Source: Bradyrhizobium canariense
GTDB lineage: Bacteria; Pseudomonadota; Alphaproteobacteria; Rhizobiales; Xanthobacteraceae
Assembly (NCBI RefSeq): GCF_018130465.1
Contig: NZ_JAFCKJ010000013.1
Span: 143,197 to 207,196 of the forward strand
Length of the DNA stretch: 64,000 nt
Direction: 5' to 3'
Made by a program: the position numbers and the translations under genes. The notes under the pieces are model-generated. The model had not been told where the DNA came from. It saw only the letters and a program-made list of their open reading frames with translations, and did not search any database. Shown here piece after piece: positions 30,396-39,998 of the stretch; position 1 is the first letter of the stretch, and each line of letters opens with the position of its first letter.

Positions 30396-30742
30396 GACAC
30401 AACTCCTTGAATTGGTCACGAGTGTTAATGGCGGCGGCCTAATACCCGCTTAAGCGGAATGGTTGAACAGCCGTTCAAATGCGCGCGCAATTCTGCGCGA
30501 ATATGCCGCGATTTGATAACAAACGCGGCGACATGCCCGCATAATTGTCACGTGTGTGACAGGACTTTGAGCATTCCATTGTCGCGGCGCTGCGTTGCAC
30601 GAAAATCGATTTGATTTTTTCGTTGCACTGCCGCAATGTCGCTTTGTTTAGTTAAGATATACTTCGGACGCACGTAGAAAAAAATCGGATCGATTTACTC
30701 GCAATTCTCCATTGCGATGCGTGACGAGGCAGCGAGGTTCGG
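30396..30742. promoter_or_regulatory. AT-rich control region before the polysaccharide-initiation gene
   Basis: These 347 bases separate two divergent genes and contain no gene. Composition is clearly AT-richer than the coding flanks, especially 30600-30700. Visible elements are the direct repeat CGTTGCAC at 30593-30600 and 30621-30628, the inverted repeat GTCAC-GTGT-GTGAC around 30547-30560, and a run of A at 30678-30684. Such AT-rich leaders are typical targets of MucR/Ros-type exopolysaccharide regulators in rhizobia, which is inference here. Confidence 0.45.
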
Positions 30743-32167
30743 ATGGCTGTAGCAACTTACGGTTCGGAAAACTATTATTCGGGTATATCGAACCGACGCG
30801 GTGCCCTCCAGAGGCCCCTGCAGGTAGCCTTGATCGCCGGTGACTTCGTTGCGGTGCTGCTTAGCTATTTCGTGGCGAGCGGTCTCTATCGCGTTCTCGT
30901 GACCGAACAGGATTCGTCCGTCGGAGCAGGTCTCGTCGTCGGCGCGGTGTTCGTGACCATCGCGTACTTCCAGGGTGTCTACGATCATCATCGCCTCTTG
31001 AGCACGATCTGGCAGCTGCGCAAGGCTCTGGCGGTCTGGTTGATCTCGCTGACCATTCTCGCGGTCGAGGCTTTTCTGCTTAAATCGTCCGCGGATCTAT
31101 CGCGCGGAACCACCCTGTTGTTTGCTGCGACCGGTGGCGTTGCCTTGGGCGGTCTCCGCGTGCTGTGGCGTCTGGCGTTCACGTCGAGCTATGCCAAGGG
31201 GCGCCTGGTCGACCGGAAAGTGGTCCTGCTCAGCCTCAAGCCCCTCGATTTCACATCGAGCCGCTTCAAGGATCTGCGCAAGCACGGCTTCAACGTCGTG
31301 CGGCATTTCGTGCTCGAGCCTTCCGAAGAGGGCGCCGGCTGGGATCGCGAGATTCGCGATATCGTCCGTCAGGCGCGGACTGCGGATGTGGAAGAATATC
31401 TCCTGGTCGTTGACTGGGACGAAATGCCTCTTCTCCAGAAACTGAGCCAGCATCTGCGCGTGGTCCCTCAGCCGATCCGCCTTCTGCCGGATTTCCCGAT
31501 CGCCGACCTGGTCTCGCGTCCGTTCCAGCCGGTCAGCGGCACGGTCGCGATCGAGATCCAGCGTGCGCCGCTCAGCGTCTTCGAACAGGCGCAAAAGCGC
31601 TGTCTCGATATCGGCCTCGCCTCGTTCGCCCTGCTGTTGCTGGCGCCGCTGCTGGTGACGGCCGCGATCATGATCAAGCTCGATTCGAAGGGCAGCGTGA
31701 TCTTCAGGCAGTCCCGTCGCGGGTTCAACGGCAAGCAATTCCAGATCTGGAAATTCCGCTCCATGACGGTGGCGGAAAACGGTCATGTCGTCACGCAGGC
31801 GACGAAGAGCGACGTGCGGGTAACGCGGGTCGGTCGCGTGTTGCGGCGGACCAGCATCGACGAGCTGCCGCAGCTCTGGAACGTCCTTCGCGGCGAGATG
31901 TCGCTGGTCGGACCGCGCCCGCATGCGCTCGCGCACGACAATTACTATGATCAGCTCATCAGCAATTACGTCTACCGGCATCATATGAAGCCCGGCCTGA
32001 CCGGTTGGGCCCAGGTCAACGGCTTCCGCGGCGAGACGCCGACCATCGACCTGATGGAAAAGCGGGTTGAGTACGACGTCTGGTACGTCAGCAATTGGAG
32101 CATCTGGCTCGACGTCAGGATCATCCTGAAGACCGCGCTGGCGCTGATCCATCAGGAAGCCTACTAA
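30743..32167 (+). CDS. Undecaprenyl-phosphate sugar phosphotransferase (initiating enzyme)
   Basis: The protein has 474 residues. It starts exopolysaccharide repeat-unit synthesis by transferring a sugar phosphate (glucose or galactose) from UDP-sugar to undecaprenyl phosphate in the inner membrane. The N-terminal half has four or five membrane helices and a CoA-binding-like domain. The catalytic half begins near residue 287 with [20 protein letters not shown], then [20 protein letters not shown], then [20 protein letters not shown] and GPRPHA. This is the WcaJ/ExoY/PssY polyprenyl glycosylphosphotransferase signature with its Asp-Glu and Arg-Pro motifs. It is followed by a strong terminator and is transcribed away from the rest of the locus. 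Confidence 0.93.
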   Translation: MAVATYGSENYYSGISNRRGALQRPLQVALIAGDFVAVLLSYFVASGLYRVLVTEQDSSVGAGLVVGAVFVTIAYFQGVYDHHRLLSTIWQLRKALAVWLISLTILAVEAFLLKSSADLSRGTTLLFAATGGVALGGLRVLWRLAFTSSYAKGRLVDRKVVLLSLKPLDFTSSRFKDLRKHGFNVVRHFVLEPSEEGAGWDREIRDIVRQARTADVEEYLLVVDWDEMPLLQKLSQHLRVVPQPIRLLPDFPIADLVSRPFQPVSGTVAIEIQRAPLSVFEQAQKRCLDIGLASFALLLLAPLLVTAAIMIKLDSKGSVIFRQSRRGFNGKQFQIWKFRSMTVAENGHVVTQATKSDVRVTRVGRVLRRTSIDELPQLWNVLRGEMSLVGPRPHALAHDNYYDQLISNYVYRHHMKPGLTGWAQVNGFRGETPTIDLMEKRVEYDVWYVSNWSIWLDVRIILKTALALIHQEAY

Positions 32168-32188
32168 GCCGCTCGTCGTCAATTGTCC

Positions 32189-32230
32189 TCCGGCGCGCGC
32201 TGCTCATTGGCAGGAGCGCGCCGGATTTTT
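32189..32230 (+). terminator. Intrinsic terminator of the initiating transferase gene
   Basis: TCCGGCGCGC at 32189-32198 pairs perfectly with GCGCGCCGGA at 32216-32225, with inner pairing CTGC/GCAG, and TTTTT follows at 32226-32230. It lies 22 bases after the stop codon. Confidence 0.9.
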
Positions 32231-32352
32231 CCGTGCAAGGCGCAGGGATCTTGCTGGAGCAATATCGGGTCTGATTGAATCGGAACCGAAGTCCAGCTTA
32301 TATCTTGACGCGTTTTCTTCCCGCGAACCGGTCTCCACTTCGCTCGAAAACG

Positions 32353-33150
32353 CTAGTCCCGCAAGTATGCAGGTCGGTCGTCCGACGGGTAGCAGCGATG
32401 TCGGAGTTGTAGGCCCTTGTCCGTGACGTAACGCCGAAATAGCTCCCGGTCGGTTTCCGGCGCGTTACATGTACGGTCGAGAAGATCAGCACGGGCGCTC
32501 GTCGCTGCTGCCTGATAGACGGCGGCCGCGCTCGGGAACAGCCGCGCTCCAAAGATGTCGGTGAAGTCCTGGATCGCATTGTTCTTCAGCTCCGGCGATA
32601 GCGCGCCGTAGACGCGAAGAGCCTGCGGTGCACGAATGAGCTGGAGCCAGGCTTCGTGAGGTGCGAACGCGTAGGAGAGGCCGAGAAGAGCCGTCGCCCG
32701 CGGCCCGAAGCCCTCCCGACGTATTGCCGACCAGTAGCTGCCAAGCCAGCCAAGCCCTTCGGAGGGCGCGCAGAGCAGCAGCGCACGGCTCGAGGAAGCA
32801 ACCGCCTCGGTATCGGCGTCAGCTTGCTTCAGGCTGTCGCTGCGCATCGACTCGTCGGCGATGGCAAGCTGCAGCAACAGAAGCTCCCGCATCGTCTTGG
32901 CGCCGCATTGCAGCCGTGCAGCCGGCAGGTTCTCCGCCACGATTTGCCTGAGCCGATCCAGATCGTATTGCTCACCGCGCGAAATCCGGCCGGCGATCTG
33001 TGGAATAGCGGGAGATGTCAGATTGGGCGCAACGTATGCGACCCATGCCATTGCGCAGGCCGCAAGAGCGGCGTTCGTGCCGAGCAGAAGCCGGCGATAA
33101 CCCCGCTCCGACCGCTGGCGCGCAACCGGCGCGCTAGGCTCCTTCGACAT
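32353..33150 (-). CDS. Uncharacterised single-pass membrane protein of the exopolysaccharide operon
   Basis: The protein has 265 residues. After a basic N-terminus (RQRSERGYRRLLLG) comes one membrane helix (about 23-44), then a mainly helical, probably periplasmic domain with cysteines in LQCGAK, LLLCAPS, TCNAP and HRCYP. The pattern is that of a helical-repeat (TPR-like) periplasmic domain. Its ATG lies 17 bases inside the 3' end of the Wzc-type gene, so translation is coupled. It probably assists polymer assembly. I know no family for it. Confidence 0.7.
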   Translation of the reverse strand: MSKEPSAPVARQRSERGYRRLLLGTNAALAACAMAWVAYVAPNLTSPAIPQIAGRISRGEQYDLDRLRQIVAENLPAARLQCGAKTMRELLLLQLAIADESMRSDSLKQADADTEAVASSSRALLLCAPSEGLGWLGSYWSAIRREGFGPRATALLGLSYAFAPHEAWLQLIRAPQALRVYGALSPELKNNAIQDFTDIFGARLFPSAAAVYQAAATSARADLLDRTCNAPETDRELFRRYVTDKGLQLRHRCYPSDDRPAYLRD

Positions 33151-35359
33151 AGTAGCTGCCGTAATGCGAGCCCTTATAGGCTTCGATCCGCTTCAGCATC
33201 TTCGGATTGGCCCGGTTGAGAACGGCGCCCAGCAGCTTCTTCTGGATACCCTCGGAGCTAGCCATCGACTCCTGCAGCGCGTTGCGGCTGGTGCGGCCCC
33301 ACTCGATCACATAGACCATCGCGTCGACGAGGTGGCTGACGGCCTTGGCGTCCGCGACGGGCATCACCGGCGCCAGGTCGATGATGATGTATTCGTACTC
33401 CTCGCGCACCACTGCAAGCAGGTCCGCCATCGACTTGGATGCGATGACGTCCGCAGAGTTCACCATTCGTGACGCGACGAAGGAGGGCAGGAAGTCCAAG
33501 CCGCTCTCCTTGCTGCGCTGGATATGGTAACCGAACGAGCGAGGATCCTTCAGGGCTTCGACCAGGCCGCTCTTGGCGTGGGGGGCGAGCTCTCGCGTGA
33601 GCGACCTTGTATGGAGGTCGCCGTCGATGAGCAGCGTGCGGTGCCCGGTCAGCGCGGTCAGGTGACCGAAATTGGCCGCGACCGTCGTCTTTCCTTCCTT
33701 CGGAAGGGACGACAGGATGCCGATCACCTTGACGTCACGTTGTAGCCGCGCGACGTCGATCGAGACCTTGATATTCCGCAGCGTCTCGGCAAATCGCGAG
33801 AACGGATGGTCGACGACATAGCTTGAGATCGCTGCGTCCGCCGCAGAGCCGTCCGCAGCCTTCACAAGCTGGCCCGCGGCGCGAATGTCCGGAAGAACGC
33901 CAAGGCACTTCACGCCGAGCAGGTCTTCGACATCGTTCGGTGACCTCAGCACGTCGCTGAGCAGTTCCTTGGCGAAGGCTGCGCCGAAGCCGAAGCACAA
34001 TCCGCCGAACAGGCCGCCAATCAACGCCAGCAACGTCTTGGGCGAGCTCTTCTTGTCGGGCTTGACGGCGGTGCCGATCATGCGCGCCTCGCTGATCGGG
34101 AAGCTCTGGTTCTGCGTGGCGTTCTGGAGCTTCTCGAGGAAGTTGTTGTAGAGATTGCGATAGGTATCGGCGGCGCTCTCGAGGTCGCGCAGCTTGACCT
34201 GCGCCTGGCTGGTGCTGCCGGCCTGGGAGACGAGGCTCTTGAGGTTTTCGTCCAGCGACGTCTCGCGGCTCTTGGCGATCTCGTACTCGCTGCGATAGGC
34301 GTCCGCGATCCGGCGCACTTCGTCCGCGATCGCCTTGCGCAGCTCTTCCATGCGATTTGCCAGATTGACCGCAGCCTGGTGAGTCTTGCCATAGCGGGTC
34401 GACCAATCGGCATATTGGGCCGCAAGGTCGAGATACTGCGCTCGCAGGCGCGTGATCACGGTGTTGTTGAGGGCGTCCGTCACCGTCGGCTGGACCAGAT
34501 CCTTGTCGAGCAGCGCCTCGATCCGGTCGAGGCGAGCCTTGGCCTCAGCGGTCGCGGCGCGGGCGGTCACGAGCTGCGTGTTGACGTCAGTCAACTGCTG
34601 CTCGCTCATCAGGCCGCGGCTGGTTCCAACGATATTGTTCTGGGCCTTGAACGTCTGCACCGCGCGGTCGCTTGCAGTCGCCTGTTCGCGCAGTTCTGCG
34701 CTGCGCTGCTGCAGCCATTCGCCGGCGCGCTTGGTCGACTGGTACTTCGCCTCGAGCGCCCCGACGATATAGGCGTCCGAGATCGCATTGGCGATGACGG
34801 CGGCCTTGTCCGGCTTCATCGACCGGAACGAAACCGAAAGGACGTAGGTGGTCAGAACCCGCTCGACCTTGAGGTTTCTCTGAATGGTTTCGACCGCGTT
34901 ACGCTCGATCTTGTCTTTCGACGCCGGACCATCCGATCCGAGCAACGAGAGAAGCTTGCCGATGACCAGTGCGGGCACTCCCGGCTCGGAGCCGTTGTAC
35001 TCGGGGTCATCCGCGAGCTTCAGACGGCGAACGATGGAAAGGATGAGATCGTCGGACTGAATGATCTCCACCTGGCTGTCGACAAAGCCGGTATCGATCA
35101 GGGCATTCGCCATGCCGCTGTCCTTGTCGAGCACCTGGGTCTGCCTCGTATCCATCAGGATGCGGGCGTTCGCGGTGTACATCGGCGTCGCCGCCAGCAG
35201 ATAGAGGATGACGAGTGCCAGCGCGGCTCCCACGATCGAAGCGATCAACGGCCATTGGCGGCGCACGATGTCGAACACCCGGTCGGCGCTGAGAGTCGCT
35301 CCGCCGAGCTCGATGGCGTATTTGGGGCGGGGCTGGAATTGGTCGCGAGGTTGAAACAT
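33134..35359 (-). CDS. Polysaccharide co-polymerase with tyrosine autokinase (Wzc/ExoP type)
   Basis: The protein has 741 residues. It controls chain length and export of the exopolysaccharide from the inner membrane. A Wzz domain lies between TM1 (about 38-60) and TM2 (about 440-460, LLALIGGLFGGLCFGFGAAF), with long periplasmic coiled coils in between. The cytoplasmic BY-kinase domain has Walker A SSLPKEGKTT near 550, Walker A' LLIDGDLH near 573 and Walker B-like YIIIDLAPVMP. The C-terminus has a tyrosine cluster (YKGSHYGSYYVEGA) for autophosphorylation. It works with the Wza-type lipoprotein encoded at 58-59 kb. It is co-transcribed with its flanking minus-strand genes. Confidence 0.95.
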   Translation of the reverse strand: MFQPRDQFQPRPKYAIELGGATLSADRVFDIVRRQWPLIASIVGAALALVILYLLAATPMYTANARILMDTRQTQVLDKDSGMANALIDTGFVDSQVEIIQSDDLILSIVRRLKLADDPEYNGSEPGVPALVIGKLLSLLGSDGPASKDKIERNAVETIQRNLKVERVLTTYVLSVSFRSMKPDKAAVIANAISDAYIVGALEAKYQSTKRAGEWLQQRSAELREQATASDRAVQTFKAQNNIVGTSRGLMSEQQLTDVNTQLVTARAATAEAKARLDRIEALLDKDLVQPTVTDALNNTVITRLRAQYLDLAAQYADWSTRYGKTHQAAVNLANRMEELRKAIADEVRRIADAYRSEYEIAKSRETSLDENLKSLVSQAGSTSQAQVKLRDLESAADTYRNLYNNFLEKLQNATQNQSFPISEARMIGTAVKPDKKSSPKTLLALIGGLFGGLCFGFGAAFAKELLSDVLRSPNDVEDLLGVKCLGVLPDIRAAGQLVKAADGSAADAAISSYVVDHPFSRFAETLRNIKVSIDVARLQRDVKVIGILSSLPKEGKTTVAANFGHLTALTGHRTLLIDGDLHTRSLTRELAPHAKSGLVEALKDPRSFGYHIQRSKESGLDFLPSFVASRMVNSADVIASKSMADLLAVVREEYEYIIIDLAPVMPVADAKAVSHLVDAMVYVIEWGRTSRNALQESMASSEGIQKKLLGAVLNRANPKMLKRIEAYKGSHYGSYYVEGA

Positions 35360-35378
35360 CTGTCAGGGCGCTCGATGG

Positions 35379-35945
35379 CTATTCGGGAAGCGGCATGGCG
35401 GCGAAAGGATCGGCAATCTCAGTCTTGAATTCGCCTGACAGCAGGCCAGCCCCGGACTTGGCGGGCAGGTTGGCTGTCGTCGGCGGAGGGAGTGGCGATG
35501 CGTCGTCGGGCTCGGAGGAATATCCCGCAAGCACCGAGCTGTCGTGCAGCTTGGCGACGAAATCGCTGATTTTCTGTGCAAACGCAGGCTTGCTCGAGCG
35601 GCAGCGGATTTCAGCACGGTGAAGCGCGATCCCGATCGAGGCGCGGTCAGCCTGGGTCGCGGCGCGGGTCAGATTTTGAACCGCCTTGAGCACGGAAATG
35701 TCGCTGACCAGGTAGCCCTGAAGCCGGCCCGATAGTTTGTCTTTCTCGCTGCGCAGCTGGACCAGGAGGGAGCTGGGCTCCGCCACGAAGGCGTCGAGCG
35801 CGATCTGGGCCGCCCGCTCCGAACGATCGACGCATTGCGCACCGGCGACATCGGCCAGCGCACACAGCATTGCGACGGCCACGCCCATCACGATGATGGA
35901 TCGGCGGCCAGCTTCAATCATCGACTGGGGCAAATTGTCTTCCAT
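35379..35945 (-). CDS. Exported protein of unknown function upstream of the co-polymerase
   Basis: The protein has 188 residues. A signal-type helix (about 16-36, IIVMGVAVAMLCALADVAGA) is followed by a helical mature part with two cysteines (QCVDRS and RCRSS) and a proline-rich tail (SPLPPPTTANLP). Its stop is 20 bases before the Wzc-type start. I do not recognise the family. The helical, Cys-paired shape and the operon suggest a periplasmic accessory to polysaccharide export. Confidence 0.68.
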   Translation of the reverse strand: MEDNLPQSMIEAGRRSIIVMGVAVAMLCALADVAGAQCVDRSERAAQIALDAFVAEPSSLLVQLRSEKDKLSGRLQGYLVSDISVLKAVQNLTRAATQADRASIGIALHRAEIRCRSSKPAFAQKISDFVAKLHDSSVLAGYSSEPDDASPLPPPTTANLPAKSGAGLLSGEFKTEIADPFAAMPLPE

Positions 35946-36305
35946 CTCGCTTACGGTCGCCGACTACGCTGGAAGTCTTATAAGAACCGTTTGTTGCGCA
36001 TAAAGTATGTCAAATTTTTGTGCGATGCAAAATTAGCGGGAAACGAAGCGTCCTGCCAAGTCATTTTTCGATTTTGTTGCAATCCCTTACGGGGGGACGC
36101 CGGTTCGCGTTGCGCCTCTTAGCAGGGCACCAAAACCGGTGCCATGCCATAGCGCGTGCAGATGACAGGATTTCGAACGTTCGCAGCGCCTTTCAGCGTG
36201 CATGCATCGCCAGATGCCTTGTTCAGGTTGCAGCCGGTGCTCGAACGCGTTGATCGGCCCCGATGAGAATCGGGACCGATCAAGCGTTGTTGCAGTATTT
36301 ATGTT
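35946..36305. promoter_or_regulatory. Gene-free stretch with promoter and long hairpin
   Basis: These 360 bases contain no recognisable gene. The part next to 35946 is AT-rich (36000-36090) and should carry the promoter of the exported-protein/Wzc operon. The other end carries a 15-bp hairpin after the cysteine proteinase gene, listed separately. Frames in between are basic and featureless. Confidence 0.45.
36250..36283. terminator. Long hairpin after the cysteine proteinase gene
   Basis: TTGATCGGCCCCGAT at 36250-36264 pairs with ATCGGGACCGATCAA at 36269-36283 with a single mismatch and a four-base loop. It lies 23 bases beyond the proteinase stop. No T-run follows on either strand, so it may be a Rho-linked terminator, an mRNA-protecting hairpin or a protein-binding palindrome. 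Confidence 0.5.
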
Positions 36306-36953
36306 TCAGGAGGGGGTCCGCAGCGAGGCGAGGCGGCTCGCGCGCAGATGTTGGCCGTGCTCACCGACAGCAACCCAGAAGCGCGGATTGCTGGCGGACT
36401 GCATCGAAATCCACTGATAGCCGGCCGTGTTCCAGGAGCGGACGGACGAGGAAAGGTTGTCGAGCACCACGTCGCCCTCGCTCAACCGCACGACGAGAAC
36501 CAAATGGCCCTGTCCGCTGGCGGTGAGGACAACCGCAAGTCGCAGTGCCGACTTCGGCCAGCCCATCTCGATCAGGCGATGCCTCTTGGTCACGGCATAG
36601 TCGTTGCAGTCGCCGGCGTCGGGTGACACGGTCCAGTGCGCGAGCAGCGGGCTGGTCGGCTTTTTCGTCGGCGTGATAGCATCATTGACCGCGCGATTGA
36701 CCTCGCGAAGCATGTCCTTCGCGCGCTCGCCCGATGGCAGCGTCTGCTGGTCCGCAACAGCATCCGGCTCGCACTCTGCGCCGTAATTCATGCAGAATTT
36801 TACAGCCTGCAGCGGTGCAAGCGCGTTGTCATACTCGCCGATGAAGGAGCCCGCCACGGCCGCGGCCGGAGCATCGACGATCGTGTCGGCTTTGGCAGCG
36901 GCGCCAGCGCAAGCGATCCCCGCCGCAAGGAAAGATTTGAAAATCCAGCTCAT
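36306..36953 (-). CDS. Bacterial transglutaminase-like cysteine proteinase (BTLCP, LapG relative)
   Basis: The protein has 215 residues with a signal peptide (about 1-22). The catalytic triad is visible: Cys116 in DAGDCNDYAV, His150 in SGQGHLVLVV and Asp165 in DVVLDNLS. Family members are periplasmic; LapG of Pseudomonas cuts surface adhesins to release biofilm. This one stands inside the exopolysaccharide locus, with a GGGGAT ribosome site. A substrate could be a surface or secreted protein of the same locus. That role is inferred. Confidence 0.88.
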   Translation of the reverse strand: MSWIFKSFLAAGIACAGAAAKADTIVDAPAAAVAGSFIGEYDNALAPLQAVKFCMNYGAECEPDAVADQQTLPSGERAKDMLREVNRAVNDAITPTKKPTSPLLAHWTVSPDAGDCNDYAVTKRHRLIEMGWPKSALRLAVVLTASGQGHLVLVVRLSEGDVVLDNLSSSVRSWNTAGYQWISMQSASNPRFWVAVGEHGQHLRASRLASLRTPS

Positions 36954-37100
36954 GGTTATCCCCGTTTTTCGCCATTGTTCTTGACGCTAGGGATACAACG
37001 AACCCATTAGGTTCCGGTTTTGCCGACAATTACAATTTTATCGGCTTTGCGGGACTGGTTCCAGGAGCATTGCATTGGTTAAATTTCTTCAACCAGGAGC

Positions 37101-37754
37101 TTATCGCGACGGGCTCACGGACGTCAGCGAGGTGGTCGTTGTAGCCGCTGCGGTGAACAGGGTCTGCGTCTGCGCTTGAGCGCTGGGTCCGCTTGTGTTG
37201 AGCACGACGGGAGTGGTCGTCGTTGCGGCGCCGCCCCGTTCCGCCGCGGCCGCATTGGTCCCGCCGCCACCGCCGGTGGACGTCTCGCCAGTGGGATCCG
37301 CACCGCTGGTCGCTTCCGTCGGGATGTCGCCGGTGATGCTGGTGAAGGACTGAATCAGGGCTGCATTGTCGGTCTTCAGCACGGCTTCCTGAATGCGCTG
37401 TGCCACGTCCGGTTGCGACAGCACGCAAACTGAAGCGGCCGTTCCGAGACCTGCACCGATGGCGCGGCTCTGTTCCTCGTTGCTGGCCTTTGCCAGCGAC
37501 ACGATGCCTTCGACGGTTTCCGGCCGTGAGGTCAGAAAGTCGCGAACCTGCGAGGCCAAGCTGCCCTGGCCTTGCTTGAACTGGTCGAGCAATCCTGCGG
37601 GATTCGAGAGGAATGAGTTGGCGCTTTCCGCCGAGACCAGGTTTGCGTTCGCTCCGCACGCTGCGTTGTTGCCAGTGGCCGCGAATGAGGGCGCAACTGT
37701 GCCGGACAATGCCGCAATGCCGACGACGACGGAAAAGACTTTTCGAAATTGCAT
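37101..37754 (-). CDS. Exported low-complexity protein in the exopolysaccharide locus
   Basis: The protein has 217 residues from ATG 37754. A signal peptide (about 1-26, ending SGTVAPSFA) precedes a helical part with two cysteines (AACGANANL and ASVCVLSQ). The last 80 residues are rich in Thr, Ala and Gly (ETSTGGGGGTNAAAAERGG, then ATTTTP and TTTTSL). It resembles the small exported proteins next to polysaccharide export genes in rhizobia. I know no function. Confidence 0.68.
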   Translation of the reverse strand: MQFRKVFSVVVGIAALSGTVAPSFAATGNNAACGANANLVSAESANSFLSNPAGLLDQFKQGQGSLASQVRDFLTSRPETVEGIVSLAKASNEEQSRAIGAGLGTAASVCVLSQPDVAQRIQEAVLKTDNAALIQSFTSITGDIPTEATSGADPTGETSTGGGGGTNAAAAERGGAATTTTPVVLNTSGPSAQAQTQTLFTAAATTTTSLTSVSPSR

Positions 37755-37791
37755 AATCACCACCGGACTTTTTCAGTTCTTATAGTTCATT

Positions 37792-39153
37792 TTATTCAAA
37801 CTTGCCACGTTCTTTCCGCAGTTCGGACGGAATCGCTTGCGCAAGCCCACATCCAACTATGGCAGCGAAAAAGATCCCGAAGCCCGGAATCTGCAGCGAA
37901 AAGTCGATGCAGCTATGGACCAGCCCGAGCACCGCCACGCTAATGCCAATAATGGGTATGTAGCGGTCGCGCTTTCGCCGCAAGCTGCTTCTTAACAAAA
38001 GGTAAATATACCAGAGGCTGCACGCCACGATGAGACCGGCGGCGGGCAGGCCGAGCTCCGCGGCCAGTTCGAGCGGGGTCGAGTGGGCGCGATCCCATAT
38101 TCCAAGGCTGCCGAGCTCCGCGGTCCGATAGGCGGGGAATGTTGCCTCGAAATTGCCCCAGCCAATGCCGAGCAGCGGATAACCGCGGATGATGGCAATG
38201 CTTCGTTCGTAGGCATTGAACCGCTGTTCATCAATCAGGCCGTAAGTGCCAATTCGACCGGCAACGGCGCCGCCGACAAGCTGGAGGATCAATAGCGCCA
38301 CGGCCGCTGTCCCCGCAGCAAGGCCCCATCTCCGCAGCTTGCCGAGCGGCAATGGCGCAACATAAAGCGCGCAGGCGAGCAGGAATGCACAAATCGACAG
38401 CAGCAGGCCCGCGCGAGAGCCCGTCATCGCTGTCGCAATCAGGCAGATCGCAAACCCGATGCCGAGCGCTGCCGGTGCAGATGAATAAAATGTGATTCGG
38501 TCCGAGAGGCGGGGCGAGGCTGGCGCATCAGGACGATCGCGGCGGTGTGCGAAGCGCAGCAAGGGGACCAGAAACAGCACGGCGCTGCTGCCCCAGAAGA
38601 TCGCGGCCGTGTTTCGGTTGACGAAAGTCCCCGTCGCGTAGCCGAGATAGGCTTCCTTGCGTCTCGACAGGAGGCCGTTGGGATCGCTGATTTCAGCGAG
38701 GATGCCATAGATTGCGTAGGCGCAGCCGGCCCAGGCGAGAATCAGCAGGAGCCGGCGGGCACTGCTCGCGTCGGTTGAGAAGGCGAACGCGCGAATGAAT
38801 ACCATCGCAAGCAGAAGCGGATAGCCGATCGCCAGCCACGGGCCGCTGACGGTCGTCGAAACCCGGCCGGGCACCTGTAATTCGAGCCATTTTGATGGGG
38901 TCTGCCAGACCGGATTCCCGAGTGCGAATGGCGGGTCGCGCCATTCTTGAACGACGGTCACTGCCGCAACTATTGCGAGCGTGGCCAGCAACGGCATCAA
39001 CAGCCGCACATCCTCGCGGCCGACGCCGTCGAGATTGGCCGTCACGAGGCTGGCGGCCATCAGCGCACACCAGATGCAGATCCAGATCTGGCCGGTGGAC
39101 CCGAGTGGCAGGGGCGCCAGCACGACGACTGCAAGCGCCATGAGCCTGGACAC
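37792..39153 (-). CDS. O-antigen ligase/polymerase-type membrane protein (Wzy-like), first
   Basis: The protein has about 453 residues with 11-12 membrane helices. The periplasmic loop near residues 320-370 carries the Wzy_C pattern: RSIAIIRGYPLLGIGWGNFE, then WDRAHSTPLELAAELGLPAA, matching the G.G.GNF/AHN...E.G motif of polymerases and ligases. It should polymerise repeat units on the periplasmic face. The start is uncertain: a TTG at 39186 lies before a GTG at 39153 and an ATG at 39141, and I prefer the GTG, preceded at some distance by GGGGGAG. It heads the minus-strand group that runs down to the co-polymerase. Confidence 0.85.
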   Translation of the reverse strand: MSRLMALAVVVLAPLPLGSTGQIWICIWCALMAASLVTANLDGVGREDVRLLMPLLATLAIVAAVTVVQEWRDPPFALGNPVWQTPSKWLELQVPGRVSTTVSGPWLAIGYPLLLAMVFIRAFAFSTDASSARRLLLILAWAGCAYAIYGILAEISDPNGLLSRRKEAYLGYATGTFVNRNTAAIFWGSSAVLFLVPLLRFAHRRDRPDAPASPRLSDRITFYSSAPAALGIGFAICLIATAMTGSRAGLLLSICAFLLACALYVAPLPLGKLRRWGLAAGTAAVALLILQLVGGAVAGRIGTYGLIDEQRFNAYERSIAIIRGYPLLGIGWGNFEATFPAYRTAELGSLGIWDRAHSTPLELAAELGLPAAGLIVACSLWYIYLLLRSSLRRKRDRYIPIIGISVAVLGLVHSCIDFSLQIPGFGIFFAAIVGCGLAQAIPSELRKERGKFE

Positions 39154-39308
39154 GGTGTTCAGCTGGCACTCCCCCGCAAGCAGCAATCAACCCCGTTGGC
39201 GGACTCTGGTCCGCGCAACGTGGCGCATTAAGCATCAATCGCTGCCCTCAGGAAGCGCTGATTTCGACGCCTGCGGGTCGGTGCGGCGGCGGCCGCCGTG
39301 TGACCGGC

Positions 39309-39998
39309 TCAAGCCTTTCGCGCGAAGCGGAAGAACACCTGGCTGTTGATCACGTGGGTTGGCAGAGGAATCGGCGAATAGCCCATCGATTCCACTTCGA
39401 AACCGCATTTTGCGAACAAGACCGGAATGATCCGGAAATCGAATCCGAGGTGAGAGGAGATCCAGCCCGTCTCGCTTGGCGGCCGCGCGATTGCGGCCGT
39501 ATTGCCGACGAAGGAATCCCAGACGATCTTCCAGGTGGTGCCGCGATGGCGCTGGCCGGCAGCCATGCGGAAGAGGTTCTTCATCAACGACGAGAGGCCG
39601 ATCTCGATCGGCACCGAGACGAGGATGCGACCGTTTGGCGCCGTCTGCTGCGTGAGAAAGGTGACGATATCCATCAGAGGAGGGCCGACAAAGTGCTCGA
39701 GCGTCTCAAGGCAATAAACCTTGTCGAAGGGGCCGCCCACGATGCTATCGCGCTCGCGCACAAATCGGACATCGGGAAAACGTTGTTTCACCTCATTTGC
39801 CATTGCATCAAGATGCGGATCGAACCCGCAGATGGTGGCCGAGGCACATCGTTCCTTGATCAAGCCGACGAGATGTCCATCTCCCGTTCCGAAATCGAGG
39901 ATGCGATCGTTTTGCGCCGGCGGCATCACGCCCAATGCCTTGGTAAATCGCGAATTGTGGCTCCAACGCTTGATGGAGCTCGTGTTCCCAATCGTCAT
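39309..39998 (-). CDS. Class I SAM-dependent methyltransferase
   Basis: The protein has 229 residues from ATG 39998. Motif I is ILDFGTGDGHLVGLI (about 28-42), followed by ICGFDPHLDAM and YCLETLEHF, the usual SAM-fold order. It is likely a sugar O-methyltransferase or a related polysaccharide-modifying enzyme, judging only from its neighbours. It diverges from the acyltransferase gene at 40337. An earlier start at 40028 would add ten residues with no family match. Confidence 0.82.
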   Translation of the reverse strand: MTIGNTSSIKRWSHNSRFTKALGVMPPAQNDRILDFGTGDGHLVGLIKERCASATICGFDPHLDAMANEVKQRFPDVRFVRERDSIVGGPFDKVYCLETLEHFVGPPLMDIVTFLTQQTAPNGRILVSVPIEIGLSSLMKNLFRMAAGQRHRGTTWKIVWDSFVGNTAAIARPPSETGWISSHLGFDFRIIPVLFAKCGFEVESMGYSPIPLPTHVINSQVFFRFARKA

